Shown here: positions 39,677 through 47,779 of the stretch, piece by piece
Layout of the letters: every line of letters begins with the position of its first letter
Numbering within the stretch: the stretch's first letter is position 1
Source: Desulfobulbus elongatus DSM 2908
GTDB lineage: Bacteria; Desulfobacterota; Desulfobulbia; Desulfobulbales; Desulfobulbaceae
Assembly: GCF_000621145.1 (NCBI RefSeq)
Contig: NZ_JHZB01000023.1
Coordinates: forward strand, 1-64,000
Direction: 5' to 3'
DNA: 64,000 bases
Notes under the pieces: model-generated
Databases searched by the model: none
What the model saw: only the letters and a program-made list of their open reading frames with translations
Told to the model about the DNA's origin: nothing
Made by a program: the position numbers and the translations under genes

Positions 39677-40699
39677 ATGCCCGATCCTTCGCCCCCTCTT
39701 CCTGTCCCGGAAACGGATGCCGTCGACCCTCTGCCGGAAGCCGTGGTTGCCGCGGCCATCCATTGGCTGGTCAAACTGCGTTTCAACGAGCCCGGCGTTC
39801 AGGATCAGCGGCGTTTCGAGAGGTGGTTGAACGAACAGCCGTGCCACCGTCAAGCGTGGCAGCGCCTGCAAATGATGAACGATCCGTTTCAGGTCGTTCC
39901 CAAGAGCCTGGCGCTTCAGAGCCTGCGGAACGTCGATGCTCACAGAAAAAACGGGCTGCACCGGCGGCAGGTGCTGCGGATGCTCTTGTGGGGAGGCCTT
40001 GCCGGTACCGGTGGCTTGACGCTGTATCGGTCCATGCCGTGGCAGGAAATACTGGCCGACATCAGAACAACCGTCGGCGAGCAGCGGCAGATTGACCTGG
40101 ATGATGGAACCCGCCTTCTCCTGAATACCTCGACGGCCCTGGATACTCGTTTTGATGCTGAGCAGCGCCGGATTGTCCTTCACTGCGGCGAGATCTATGT
40201 GGTCACCGGACACGATGCCCGCTCCCGTCGGCACGGCGCATTGGAGGTGGCCACTCCCTTCGGGACGATCTGCCCGCTCGGCACACGGTTTTCGGTGCGG
40301 ATTGATCCCCGGGCGGCACGGGTTGCCGTATACGAAGGCCAGGTCCGTCTGCAACCGGCGACCTCCCGGAATGCCGTTGTCACCCCGGCCGGCACGTGCC
40401 TCCTGTTACGGCAGCACGAGGTCGGCCGTGCCGCCACGCGACCCTTTGGGGAGGATGATTGGGTTAGGGGGGTCATTGTCAGTGACGCCATGCGGTTGGA
40501 TGTCCTGTTGGAGGAATTGAGCCGATACCGCCGGGGATATATCTCCTGCGATCACCGCGTTGCCCACCTTTCCGTGTCCGGGATATTCCAGGTCACGGAT
40601 ATTGACGCCGCCTTGCTGTTTCTCAAACACCTTCTCCCCATCGATGTTGTCTCTCACACTCCGTATTGGGTGACCGTTTTTCCCGCGTCCGGAACCTGA
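39677..40699 (+). CDS. FecR-type transmembrane anti-sigma regulator
   Basis: Transmits a receptor-bound signal to the FecI-type sigma factor. It is 340 residues. The N-terminal cytosolic part (AAIHWLVKLRFNEPGVQDQRRFERWL) is the DUF4880-like anti-sigma segment with Trp residues; a membrane segment (VLRMLLWGGLAGTGGLTLY) is near 101-119; the FecR domain follows with VGEQRQIDLDDGTRLLLNTSTAL near 140, and a C-terminal STN-like part with LLEELSRYRRGYISC. It starts one base after the sigma factor stop. Confidence 0.92.
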   Translation: MPDPSPPLPVPETDAVDPLPEAVVAAAIHWLVKLRFNEPGVQDQRRFERWLNEQPCHRQAWQRLQMMNDPFQVVPKSLALQSLRNVDAHRKNGLHRRQVLRMLLWGGLAGTGGLTLYRSMPWQEILADIRTTVGEQRQIDLDDGTRLLLNTSTALDTRFDAEQRRIVLHCGEIYVVTGHDARSRRHGALEVATPFGTICPLGTRFSVRIDPRAARVAVYEGQVRLQPATSRNAVVTPAGTCLLLRQHEVGRAATRPFGEDDWVRGVIVSDAMRLDVLLEELSRYRRGYISCDHRVAHLSVSGIFQVTDIDAALLFLKHLLPIDVVSHTPYWVTVFPASGT

Positions 40700-40962
40700 C
40701 TGCTTTCTTCCTTTCTTCAGGTGCGGCCAGTATCCATCCCCGCAAGGGGGCAACGGTTCAGCGCTGTTCGGTCGCATCGTTCCCGCCATGTTCGCGCTCG
40801 GAAGTCGCTACTTTTCCGGGTGTTCATGCGACGATATCGCAAGTCGCTCTTGTCCCTTCCCCTGCGTGGCTTCGGCAGCGCGCTCCCGGAAAATGCATGC
40901 TCCGCAAAAAAAGATGAGGGGAATTGGAGCATCCGTTCGGCATAGTCAATAGAAGGTCGCAG

Positions 40963-43308
40963 ATGCAGGGGTTCCACTGGAAAACACCGTTTCGGAAAAG
41001 ATCGTGGCCAAGCCGATTCCCTTTGGTATTGCGTCGCATCCATGCGCCAACACTTGTCGCCCTGTGCCTGTTCGTGTCCGTCGGGCAGGCCGGAGTGCGG
41101 GCGGCATCGCCGACAGTGGCCGTCCATTCGTTCGAGATCCATGCCGGGACATTGGCAACCGCACTGGTGCAGCTTGCCAACATTGCCGGGGTCAACATCG
41201 CCTATACCCCCGGCCTTGCGGTGGATCAGCAGGTCAATGGGCTGACCGGTCTCTACACGGTTCGCGAAGCCATGACACGGTTGCTGCGGGGCACGGGATT
41301 GAGCGCCGTCGAGCAGGCCGGAGGGTTTGTGCTGCAACGATCGGAGTCCGGAGCGGCAGATACCCGGCAGGTTGCGGACGGAACATATTCGCCGCCGTTG
41401 CATCGCGGTCTCACCGTTCTACCGGTGATGACGGTGAAGGACATGGGTGGGAGCGGCACGCGGACGATTCCGACGGATGTGTTGCAGCGGACCCAGGCGC
41501 TGGACATGGCGGATGTGTTTACCACGGAGCCGTCGGTGAGCGTGGGAGGCGGATCCCGGAACGCGCAGCGGATCTATCTGCGGGGGATCGAGGGGAGCAA
41601 CCTGAACATCAGCGTGGACGGTGCGAAGCAGAACACCAACATGCACCAGCATCGGGGCGGTATCGGCAATATCGAGCCGAGCCTGTTGAAGCTGGTGGAT
41701 GTCCATCCCGGTCCGGGTGCGGACCAGGGTCCGGGAGCGCTGGGTGGGAGCATCCGGTTCGAGACGGTGGACGCCCAGGATTTGCTGGAGCCCGGCGAGA
41801 AGGCGGGCGGACGGATTCGGGGCGGGTATACCGGCGCGGACGAGGGTTGGAACTGGGGGACAACGGCTTTCGGCCAGCACGAGCAGGCCGGATTTTTCGT
41901 CCATGCCTCTGGCGTGGACACGGACGACTATCGGGCTGGCGGCGGTGGGGACATGCCGAATTCGGCAAGTGAGGACGAATCCTTCATGGCCAAGTTCAGC
42001 CTGCTGGAGCTGCATGGACACAGCCTTCGATTGAGTGGGGAACGCAACACCAACGAGGGGTTGTATCTGTGGGGAGGCGCGGGCAGCGACATGGGCATTG
42101 CGCCGGACGGCTCGGAGCCTGTCCGTCAGTCCACGGAGCGGGAGACCTGGGTGGCTGATTACCGGTACAAACCGGGCGACCGGCTGATCGATCTCAGATT
42201 CAACGCCTATACCACGGATAATTCGCTGGCCAACGAAACCGCCGACACCGAATATTCGAGCCGTCAGCGGGGCGGCGATTTCCGCAATACGTTTCGTTTC
42301 GACCTGGGCCCAACGGGCCATAAGTTGATCTTGGGGCTCGATTATCTGAACGAGGAAGGGGAATCGCCACGAACCTTTGGTGCTTTGTCCGGCCGGCGGA
42401 TGAGCAACGAGTCGGATAATCTGGGCCTGTATCTGCAGAACCGGATGAGCCTTGGTGCCTTTGGGCTGTCGTTTGGTGCGAGGTTGGATGACTTTGAGGC
42501 CGAGTACGGTCCGAATACCTTTGACGGCAGTGAGGTCTCTCCCAATGTTGGGGCGGACTGGGAACTGTTGCCGGGGCTGACGGCATTTGCCAACTACGGC
42601 GAGGCGGTGCGCGGCAGCGGCCTGATCCCTGTCGGTTGGATGGCAAATATTTACGAAGGGACGAACTTCAACGACGGCAAGCCGTTCGAGCCGGAGCGTT
42701 CCGAGCAGGTGGAAGGCGGCCTGCGCTACACGGGCAAGGGGTTGCTGGCCTCGTCCGACCGTTTCAACGCCGAGGTGTCGCTGTTTGAAACCGAGTTGGA
42801 GAACACGATCGAGCGGGTCGGTGGCGGTGGCGGTGCGGTGACCAAAATCTGGAACAACCCGGATACGGTCTACTCCAAGGGATGGGAGTTCCGGATTGGT
42901 TGGGGCATTGCCCAGTATGACACCACCCTGGCGTTCACCCATATCGACACCGAGGATCAATACGGCAACCCGATCAGCATCGCAAGAAGAAAAGGGGCGC
43001 CGGTCGGCGACAAACTGGTCTGGGACAACCGGTGGCAAGCAACGGACGAAGTAATCCTCGGCGGCACCCTGACATTGGTTTCCCGGCTTGACGATGTGGC
43101 CTCCGGACAGATTGAACGGGCAGGGTATACCGTGCTCGATTTCCAGGTGGAATACAGCCCCGATTACCTGAAAGGGCTCACCCTCTCCCTGGCGATGAAC
43201 AACCTGCTTGACCATCGCTATAGCGATCAGACGTCCATTGCCAACGGTGACGATATCCTGCTGGAAGAGGGGCGGAATGTGCGCCTGATGGCAACCTATC
43301 GATTTTGA
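40963..43308 (+). CDS. TonB-dependent receptor with STN signalling domain, heme-receptor-like plug
   Basis: Outer membrane gated channel. The start at 40963 (MQGFHWKTPF) has GAAGG six bases upstream; a TTG at 40924 is an alternative. After a long signal sequence ending GVRAASP comes an STN domain (about 38-100) that would contact the FecR-type protein. The plug has RIYLRGIEGSNLNISVDGAK and NTNMHQHRGGIGNIEPSLLK, which looks like heme/hemoglobin receptors, then GPGALGGSIRFETVDAQDLL. The 22-strand barrel ends in Phe (LMATYRF). The FRAP and NPNL boxes of classical heme receptors are not seen. 781 residues. Confidence 0.93.
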   Translation: MQGFHWKTPFRKRSWPSRFPLVLRRIHAPTLVALCLFVSVGQAGVRAASPTVAVHSFEIHAGTLATALVQLANIAGVNIAYTPGLAVDQQVNGLTGLYTVREAMTRLLRGTGLSAVEQAGGFVLQRSESGAADTRQVADGTYSPPLHRGLTVLPVMTVKDMGGSGTRTIPTDVLQRTQALDMADVFTTEPSVSVGGGSRNAQRIYLRGIEGSNLNISVDGAKQNTNMHQHRGGIGNIEPSLLKLVDVHPGPGADQGPGALGGSIRFETVDAQDLLEPGEKAGGRIRGGYTGADEGWNWGTTAFGQHEQAGFFVHASGVDTDDYRAGGGGDMPNSASEDESFMAKFSLLELHGHSLRLSGERNTNEGLYLWGGAGSDMGIAPDGSEPVRQSTERETWVADYRYKPGDRLIDLRFNAYTTDNSLANETADTEYSSRQRGGDFRNTFRFDLGPTGHKLILGLDYLNEEGESPRTFGALSGRRMSNESDNLGLYLQNRMSLGAFGLSFGARLDDFEAEYGPNTFDGSEVSPNVGADWELLPGLTAFANYGEAVRGSGLIPVGWMANIYEGTNFNDGKPFEPERSEQVEGGLRYTGKGLLASSDRFNAEVSLFETELENTIERVGGGGGAVTKIWNNPDTVYSKGWEFRIGWGIAQYDTTLAFTHIDTEDQYGNPISIARRKGAPVGDKLVWDNRWQATDEVILGGTLTLVSRLDDVASGQIERAGYTVLDFQVEYSPDYLKGLTLSLAMNNLLDHRYSDQTSIANGDDILLEEGRNVRLMATYRF

Positions 43309-43373
43309 TGGCAAACCAAACCGGTCCCGCGGCCGGATTTTATCGACAACTGTAGAATTTGAGGAGAATGCGC

Positions 43374-44300
43374 ATGCTGTATGAAAGAAGAAAAATGATT
43401 TTTGGGGTCCAATTCATGGTGCTTTGTTCGGTGTTCGCCTTCATGACTTCCGCGGCCCTTGCCCACCCTCATCACGAGCAGGGGAAAAAGGGGAAAGTCT
43501 ATCTTGTGGGCCTGGGGACGGGCGACATGGGGAATATGACCATCCGGGCCCGCGACACCATTGCCGAGGCCGATATCATCTTTGCCATGCAGGGGGTGCG
43601 TGAAGCCTATGCCACGCTGCTTACCGGCAAGGAAGTGCACGACGCCGGGCATGGCCTGTTCGGTATGATGCACCGTGCGGAAAAGCAGGCCGAGAAAAAG
43701 GGGGCAAAGGATATTGGCACCGGGCCATCCGGGCAACAACCCGTCGGCCGCCATCGCAAACCGCTTGCCGAAATCCAGAAACAGCAGGATGAAACCCGGA
43801 AAATCATCCGCGAAGGCGTCGCCGCAGGCAAAACCATCGCCATCCTGGACAATGGCGATCCGACGATTTTTGGTCCGCATATCGGCTATCTTCGTGAATT
43901 TGCCGATCTGTCTCCGGTGGTCATTCCTGGGCTGTCCAGTTTCAACGCCGCCAATGCCGCTCTGAAACGGGATGTGACCCGGGGGAGCCAGAGCAGCTCC
44001 GTCATTCTGACCGCTGCCCGAGGCGCGCGCGAAGGCTATCAGGGCAAGGATAGTCTGGCCAAGCTGGCGGAGAGCCAGTCCACCCTGGTGTTCTATACCA
44101 TGGGGATGAACTTGGCCGAGGTGGTGGATGTGCTGAAAAAGAGCTATCCCGCCGATACCCCCCTGGCCATTGTCTTCCATGCCGGGTCCAAGGAAAAGGA
44201 ACGCGTTCTCCAGGCAACCCTGGATACCGTGCTCAAACAAACCGAGGGCCGCGATCTGCCTTTCGAACATCTCATCTATGTGGGAGATTTCCTGAAATGA
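43374..44300 (+). CDS. Exported protein with tetrapyrrole-methylase fold
   Basis: A 308-residue product with a Sec-type signal peptide (basic ERRKM, hydrophobic core, AALA cleavage at about 30) and HPHH directly after it. The rest has every block of the SAM-dependent tetrapyrrole (corrin/uroporphyrinogen) methylase family: VYLVGLGTGD near 42-51, DNGDPTIFGP near 159, VIPGLSSFNAANAAL near 183, TLVFYTMG near 240, and TPLAIVFHAGS near 263. The start at 43374 has GAGGAG seven bases away. SAM is not expected outside the cytoplasm, so it may bind rather than methylate. It lies between the receptor and the permease and overlaps the latter by four bases. Confidence 0.82.
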   Translation: MLYERRKMIFGVQFMVLCSVFAFMTSAALAHPHHEQGKKGKVYLVGLGTGDMGNMTIRARDTIAEADIIFAMQGVREAYATLLTGKEVHDAGHGLFGMMHRAEKQAEKKGAKDIGTGPSGQQPVGRHRKPLAEIQKQQDETRKIIREGVAAGKTIAILDNGDPTIFGPHIGYLREFADLSPVVIPGLSSFNAANAALKRDVTRGSQSSSVILTAARGAREGYQGKDSLAKLAESQSTLVFYTMGMNLAEVVDVLKKSYPADTPLAIVFHAGSKEKERVLQATLDTVLKQTEGRDLPFEHLIYVGDFLK

Positions 44301-45748
44301 AACGCCGATTGTCCGGGGACGGGTTGCAGCGGGAGATCGGCCTGTGGTCGGCTATCGCTCTCGTCGTCGCCAACATGGTTGGAACCGGCGTATTCACCAC
44401 CTCCGGATTCATCGTGCAGGAAATGCCCAACGCCCAGGCACTCCTGATCGCCTGGCTCATTGGGGGGATCTTTGCGTTGACGGGCGCGCTGTGTTACGGG
44501 GAACTCGGCGCCATGCTGCCCTATGCCGGGGGGGAGTACGTGTACTTGCGACGTTCCTTTGGTGCGCTCCCCGCGTTTTTGTCTGGATGGATTTCCCTGG
44601 TTGTCGGCTTTTCCGCGCCGATTGCCGCCGCGGCCATCGCCTTTGCCGTTTACCTGATGGGTGGCAAAGGCGGCCCGCCGTGGTTTGTCCTGGAGGTGGG
44701 CGGGCGGAACTGGATCACTGTTTCGCCCGTATCGGTCACGGCGATCGGGGTGGTCATCGTCTTCTCGCTGGTCCATTACCACAGCCTTCGTTTGGGACAA
44801 CGGGTCCAGAACGTTTTGACCGGATTCAAGGTGCTGTTTGTCTTGGCCTTTGGTTTGGGCAGTTTCTGGCTCGGCAACGGCGATGGCGAACGGCTCAGGG
44901 CCTTGGTGCACGGCGGAGGCTCCACTTTTGAGGGCGGTGCCTTTGCCATCTCCTTGATTTTCGTCTCGTTTGCCTATAGCGGCTGGAATGCCGCCGCCTA
45001 TCTCGGCGGTGAAATTCGTCGACCGCAGCGCAATCTGCCGTTAGCCCTATTGGTCGGGACGGTGTTCGTTACCGGGGTCTATCTCCTGCTCAACCTGGCC
45101 TATGTGTATGCCCTGCCGGTGGAATCGATGAAGGGTATGCTGGATGTGGGTGCCGGCGCGGCATCGGCCCTGTTCGGGTCGGCGATCGGATCGGCGATCA
45201 GTTGGGCGATTGCGCTCGGCTTGCTCTCGGTTGTCAGCGCCATGGTCATGACCGGCCCCCGTGTCTATTACGCCATGGCGCGGGACGGGCTGTTTTTCCG
45301 GGGTATCGGCAGGGTCGACCCGAACCGGCACACGCCGGTGCAGGCGATCGCCTTTCAAGCGGTCATCGCCGTTGTGATGATCGTCAGTGCAACTTTTGAC
45401 AGCCTCCTGATCTATATGGGGTTTACCCTGTCGCTGTCGGCCATGGTCACGGTGGCCGGACTGGTCAAGCTGCGCCTCACCGAACCGGATCTCGCTAGGC
45501 CCTATACAACCTGGGGATATCCATTGACGCCATTGCTTTTTATAGCCGGCAACCTTTGGATCACCGTGTATTCGGTATTCACCCGTCCGGTCGCAACCCT
45601 CTATGGGCTTGGTACCATTGCCGTTGGTATCGGCGTGTATGTTCTTTTTCACAAGGGAGGTGTCAAGCCGGCCACTGAATCCGGTGCGAGTGTCCTGCTC
45701 CCGCATCATTTCTGTCCGCTCAAAAGCGAAAGGAAACTCGACCAATGA
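44297..45748 (+). CDS. APC-family permease
   Basis: Inner-membrane transporter with 12 or so predicted helices in 483 residues. The N-terminal IALVVANMVGTGVFTTSGFI near 18-37 holds the GxGxF-like helix 1 break of the amino acid/polyamine/organocation family, and CYGELGAMLPYAGGEYVYLRRSFG near 70-93 matches the helix 3 signature; FAYSGWNAAAYLGGEIRRPQRNLP near 218-241 is another typical block. Its ATG overlaps the stop of the exported tetrapyrrole-methylase-like protein, so a shared pathway is likely. Substrate unknown; family members move amino acids or related amines. Confidence 0.88.
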   Translation: MKRRLSGDGLQREIGLWSAIALVVANMVGTGVFTTSGFIVQEMPNAQALLIAWLIGGIFALTGALCYGELGAMLPYAGGEYVYLRRSFGALPAFLSGWISLVVGFSAPIAAAAIAFAVYLMGGKGGPPWFVLEVGGRNWITVSPVSVTAIGVVIVFSLVHYHSLRLGQRVQNVLTGFKVLFVLAFGLGSFWLGNGDGERLRALVHGGGSTFEGGAFAISLIFVSFAYSGWNAAAYLGGEIRRPQRNLPLALLVGTVFVTGVYLLLNLAYVYALPVESMKGMLDVGAGAASALFGSAIGSAISWAIALGLLSVVSAMVMTGPRVYYAMARDGLFFRGIGRVDPNRHTPVQAIAFQAVIAVVMIVSATFDSLLIYMGFTLSLSAMVTVAGLVKLRLTEPDLARPYTTWGYPLTPLLFIAGNLWITVYSVFTRPVATLYGLGTIAVGIGVYVLFHKGGVKPATESGASVLLPHHFCPLKSERKLDQ

Positions 45749-46290
45749 CCGACAGGCCTTTCATGGTGAAGAAAGACCGGAACGGAAAACGTATGGTCAA
45801 TACTCTGGTTGAGACTATGTAGCGACTGCTCAATCTGTGTCCATTGATAAGTACAGGAGCCTTTTGCAGTGCGGCTGGGCAAGATCGCATATTCTGGCGA
45901 GTGCGAAGCCTGCTCCGGAAGGTCTGGCCAACCACTGGATAGCGAGTCTCTGGACCGTATCGGTCACACCGGGATACGCAACTTCGGCGAGATTGCAAGG
46001 TTCGCTCATGGCGCGACAAGCTGACACGTAAACCTCCAGATCTTCCTGCCTTCACGGGTGGCAGGGTTCGGAGGTTTTTGCTTTGCAAGAACGTCACCAG
46101 GCACACGGGCTCCGTGATTCACGCAATTGGATTCCGAAATAATCGGAGCTGGATTCCGAAATTCACGTTGATTGTTTCCAGGTTTTACATCACTGCGGAT
46201 GTCCTTGTGATTAGTGGTTTTAAACAAAACTCGGGATAATGCTTATTGCTTCAAGCAAGATCAGGATGATATTTCAAGAGAGGTCTTGCC
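45749..46290. other. 542-base gap, no gene seen
   Basis: Open frames here are short and without ribosome-binding sites. The only clear element is a terminator hairpin at 46030-46079. The right part is AT-rich and leads into the IS1595-type remnant. Confidence 0.55.
46030..46079 (+). terminator. Candidate terminator downstream of the TonB locus
   Basis: AAACCTCC (46030-46037) pairs with GGAGGTTT (46070-46077), with an inner CTGCC/GGCAG stem, and ends in five T. It lies 281 bases after the permease stop. Confidence 0.6.
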
Positions 46291-47030
46291 GTGCAGATGC
46301 CCGAAGCCAGTTTGTCAGAACGGCGGAAACGATTCGGTATGAAAGACTCATGTGTTCAGGCTCTGGTTGCGGTGCGCTGGCCCAGCGGATACCAGTGCCT
46401 CGTCTGTGGCGGCACAAAAGCCTCCCCTCTTGCCTCTCGCCATCTATGCCAATGTGCCCCCAACATTCCCCTGGTCAAATGGTTCTGGGCCATCTCCCTC
46501 ACGGCTTCTGATAAAGGTGGCCTTTCCGCTCTTCGAGCATCCAAGCACCTGGGCGTTTCCTCGATCACAGCCCGAACCGTGCAGCGCAAGATCCGACACG
46601 CCATGGCCCACCGGGACAGCATCCATCGTCTTGCCAACTTGATCGGACGGGACGACACCGTTGTCGGCGGCAGATGATCCGGTAAAAGAGACCGTGGCAC
46701 CGAGGGGAAGCGCCCTGTGCTTGTTGCGGTCAAAACCCGGGAAAAGGGCGCCGGGTTTCTTGCCATGCAAGCGGTCGACAGCGTGTACACAGACACGGTC
46801 GGCAGGTTTCTCACTCGGCATTCCGTATCGACAGACGGTGAAGATCGACGCGTTCCCTGCATTGCATGTCGGCGCCAAGCAGCACAAACATCAAAAAAGG
46901 ATCATGCCTCCAGGGAGGCTCGGGTCTGGTTGCCCTTGGTGCAGATCATGATCGGTAACATGAAAAAGTGCATCAATGGAACCTTCCATGGCGTTTTGTC
47001 CCGGTATCTCCAGGGGTATCTCGGTGCATT
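46291..47030 (+). pseudogene. Decayed IS1595-family transposase
   Basis: The first frame (46291-46677) has a zinc-ribbon-like YQCLVCGGTK, LVKWFWAISL and SALRASKHLGVSSITARTV, typical of the N-terminal part of IS1595-type transposases, then DDTVVGGR. The sequence continues in another frame from about 46680 with GKRPVLVAVKTREKGAGFLAM, and in a third with MPPGR near 46900, then WLPLVQIMIGNMKKCINGTFHGV near 46930-46990 and YLQGYLGAFG. At least two frameshifts are needed to read it through, and the end is cut short. It marks past transposition next to tRNA-Leu. Confidence 0.8.
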
Positions 47031-47154
47031 CGGCTCATCTGGCAAACGCGTGCCTGGATATAGCAGGAGCTGTCGAAAAGTGACATGACATGAGCGATGT
47101 TGTCTGGCGACGAAACCCGACAACAAAAAGGATGCTTATTCGTTGAACAGTTGA

Positions 47155-47176
47155 TTGTACCCCGTTTTGTACCCGT
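47155..47176. repeat. Direct repeat TTGTACCC beside tRNA-Leu
   Basis: TTGTACCCCGT at 47155-47165 and TTGTACCCGT at 47167-47176 lie 115 bases from the tRNA 3' end. They may be remnants of integrase binding sites; this is inferred from position. Confidence 0.4.
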
Positions 47177-47216
47177 AAAATCGGGGATGTCAACGGACGA
47201 TAATGGAGGGAAAAGC

Positions 47217-47255
47217 ATGAAAAAACCCCGAAAACCCAAAGGGCTTTTCGGGGTT
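47217..47255 (-). terminator. Rho-independent terminator of tRNA-Leu
   Basis: On the minus strand an 11-bp stem with an inner CCC/GGG extension (47224-47255) is followed by a T run. It is 35 bases past the tRNA 3' end. Confidence 0.8.
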
Positions 47256-47263
47256 AAAGGACT

Positions 47264-47281
47264 TCCACGGACTTCCGTGGA
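47264..47281. repeat. 8-bp inverted repeat next to the tRNA-Leu 3' end
   Basis: TCCACGGA (47264-47271) and TCCGTGGA (47274-47281) are perfect inverted repeats with a two-base spacer, eight bases from the tRNA 3' end. It has the look of a core recombinase site. Confidence 0.45.
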
Positions 47282-47289
47282 TGATAATG

Positions 47290-47376
47290 TGGTGCCGAAG
47301 AGAAGACTCGAACTTCCACTGGGGAACCCCAACTAGACCCTGAACCTAGCGCGTCTACCAATTCCGCCACTTCGGC
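47290..47376 (-). tRNA. tRNA-Leu (anticodon CAG)
   Basis: An 87-base minus-strand cloverleaf with the long variable arm of class II tRNA. Acceptor GCCGAAG pairs with CTTCGGC, and ACCA is encoded. The anticodon loop TTCAGGG gives CAG between CTAGG and TCTAG. The 3' end faces the IS1595 remnant and the TonB locus. Confidence 0.95.
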
Positions 47377-47779
47377 ACTGCGGCAGCCAATATGCTCGCC
47401 GCGAGGTTGTTTGTCAAGCAATTCTTTGCAGCGGTGCCGAATGTTTGGGGATAGGAGGCGCTGCGACCGCCCTGAAGGGTGGCATCGGTGGAGGGCACCA
47501 CAGAGACGGGTGGATCACGCCATGTTGTGCAGGCGCCGGTCTGAGCGCAGAAATGAAGCGCCGTCCCGGCCGTTCCGAAAAAGAATGCTGACTGTATGGG
47601 CCGGTTCCAAGGATGCGGGTCAGCAGCGATCTCCTGCCCGGCAAACGGCATGAACTGTTTGCGTGTTTTCCCGATTTGAGGTACATATCCCCTTTTCCAT
47701 GGTCGCGAGAATATTCCCGACCACCGGGAATTCACTGTTTGTCTATGCACCGAGTCCGCCGGAATCCGGCGGAGCTTCC
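47377..47779. other. 403-base gap, no gene seen
   Basis: The divergent gap separates tRNA-Leu and ribF. It should hold their promoters. The frame of ribF is open upstream from 47663 but that part is not coding by similarity. Confidence 0.55.

Noticed and set aside
45749-46290. Cobalamin riboswitch next to the TonB locus
   Set aside because: A B12-box-like sequence was sought here and before exbB because of the tetrapyrrole-methylase-fold protein. None was found.
46661-47088. Separate genes in the frames after the IS1595-type fragment
   Set aside because: They are parts of one transposase broken by frameshifts, as shown by the order of conserved blocks.
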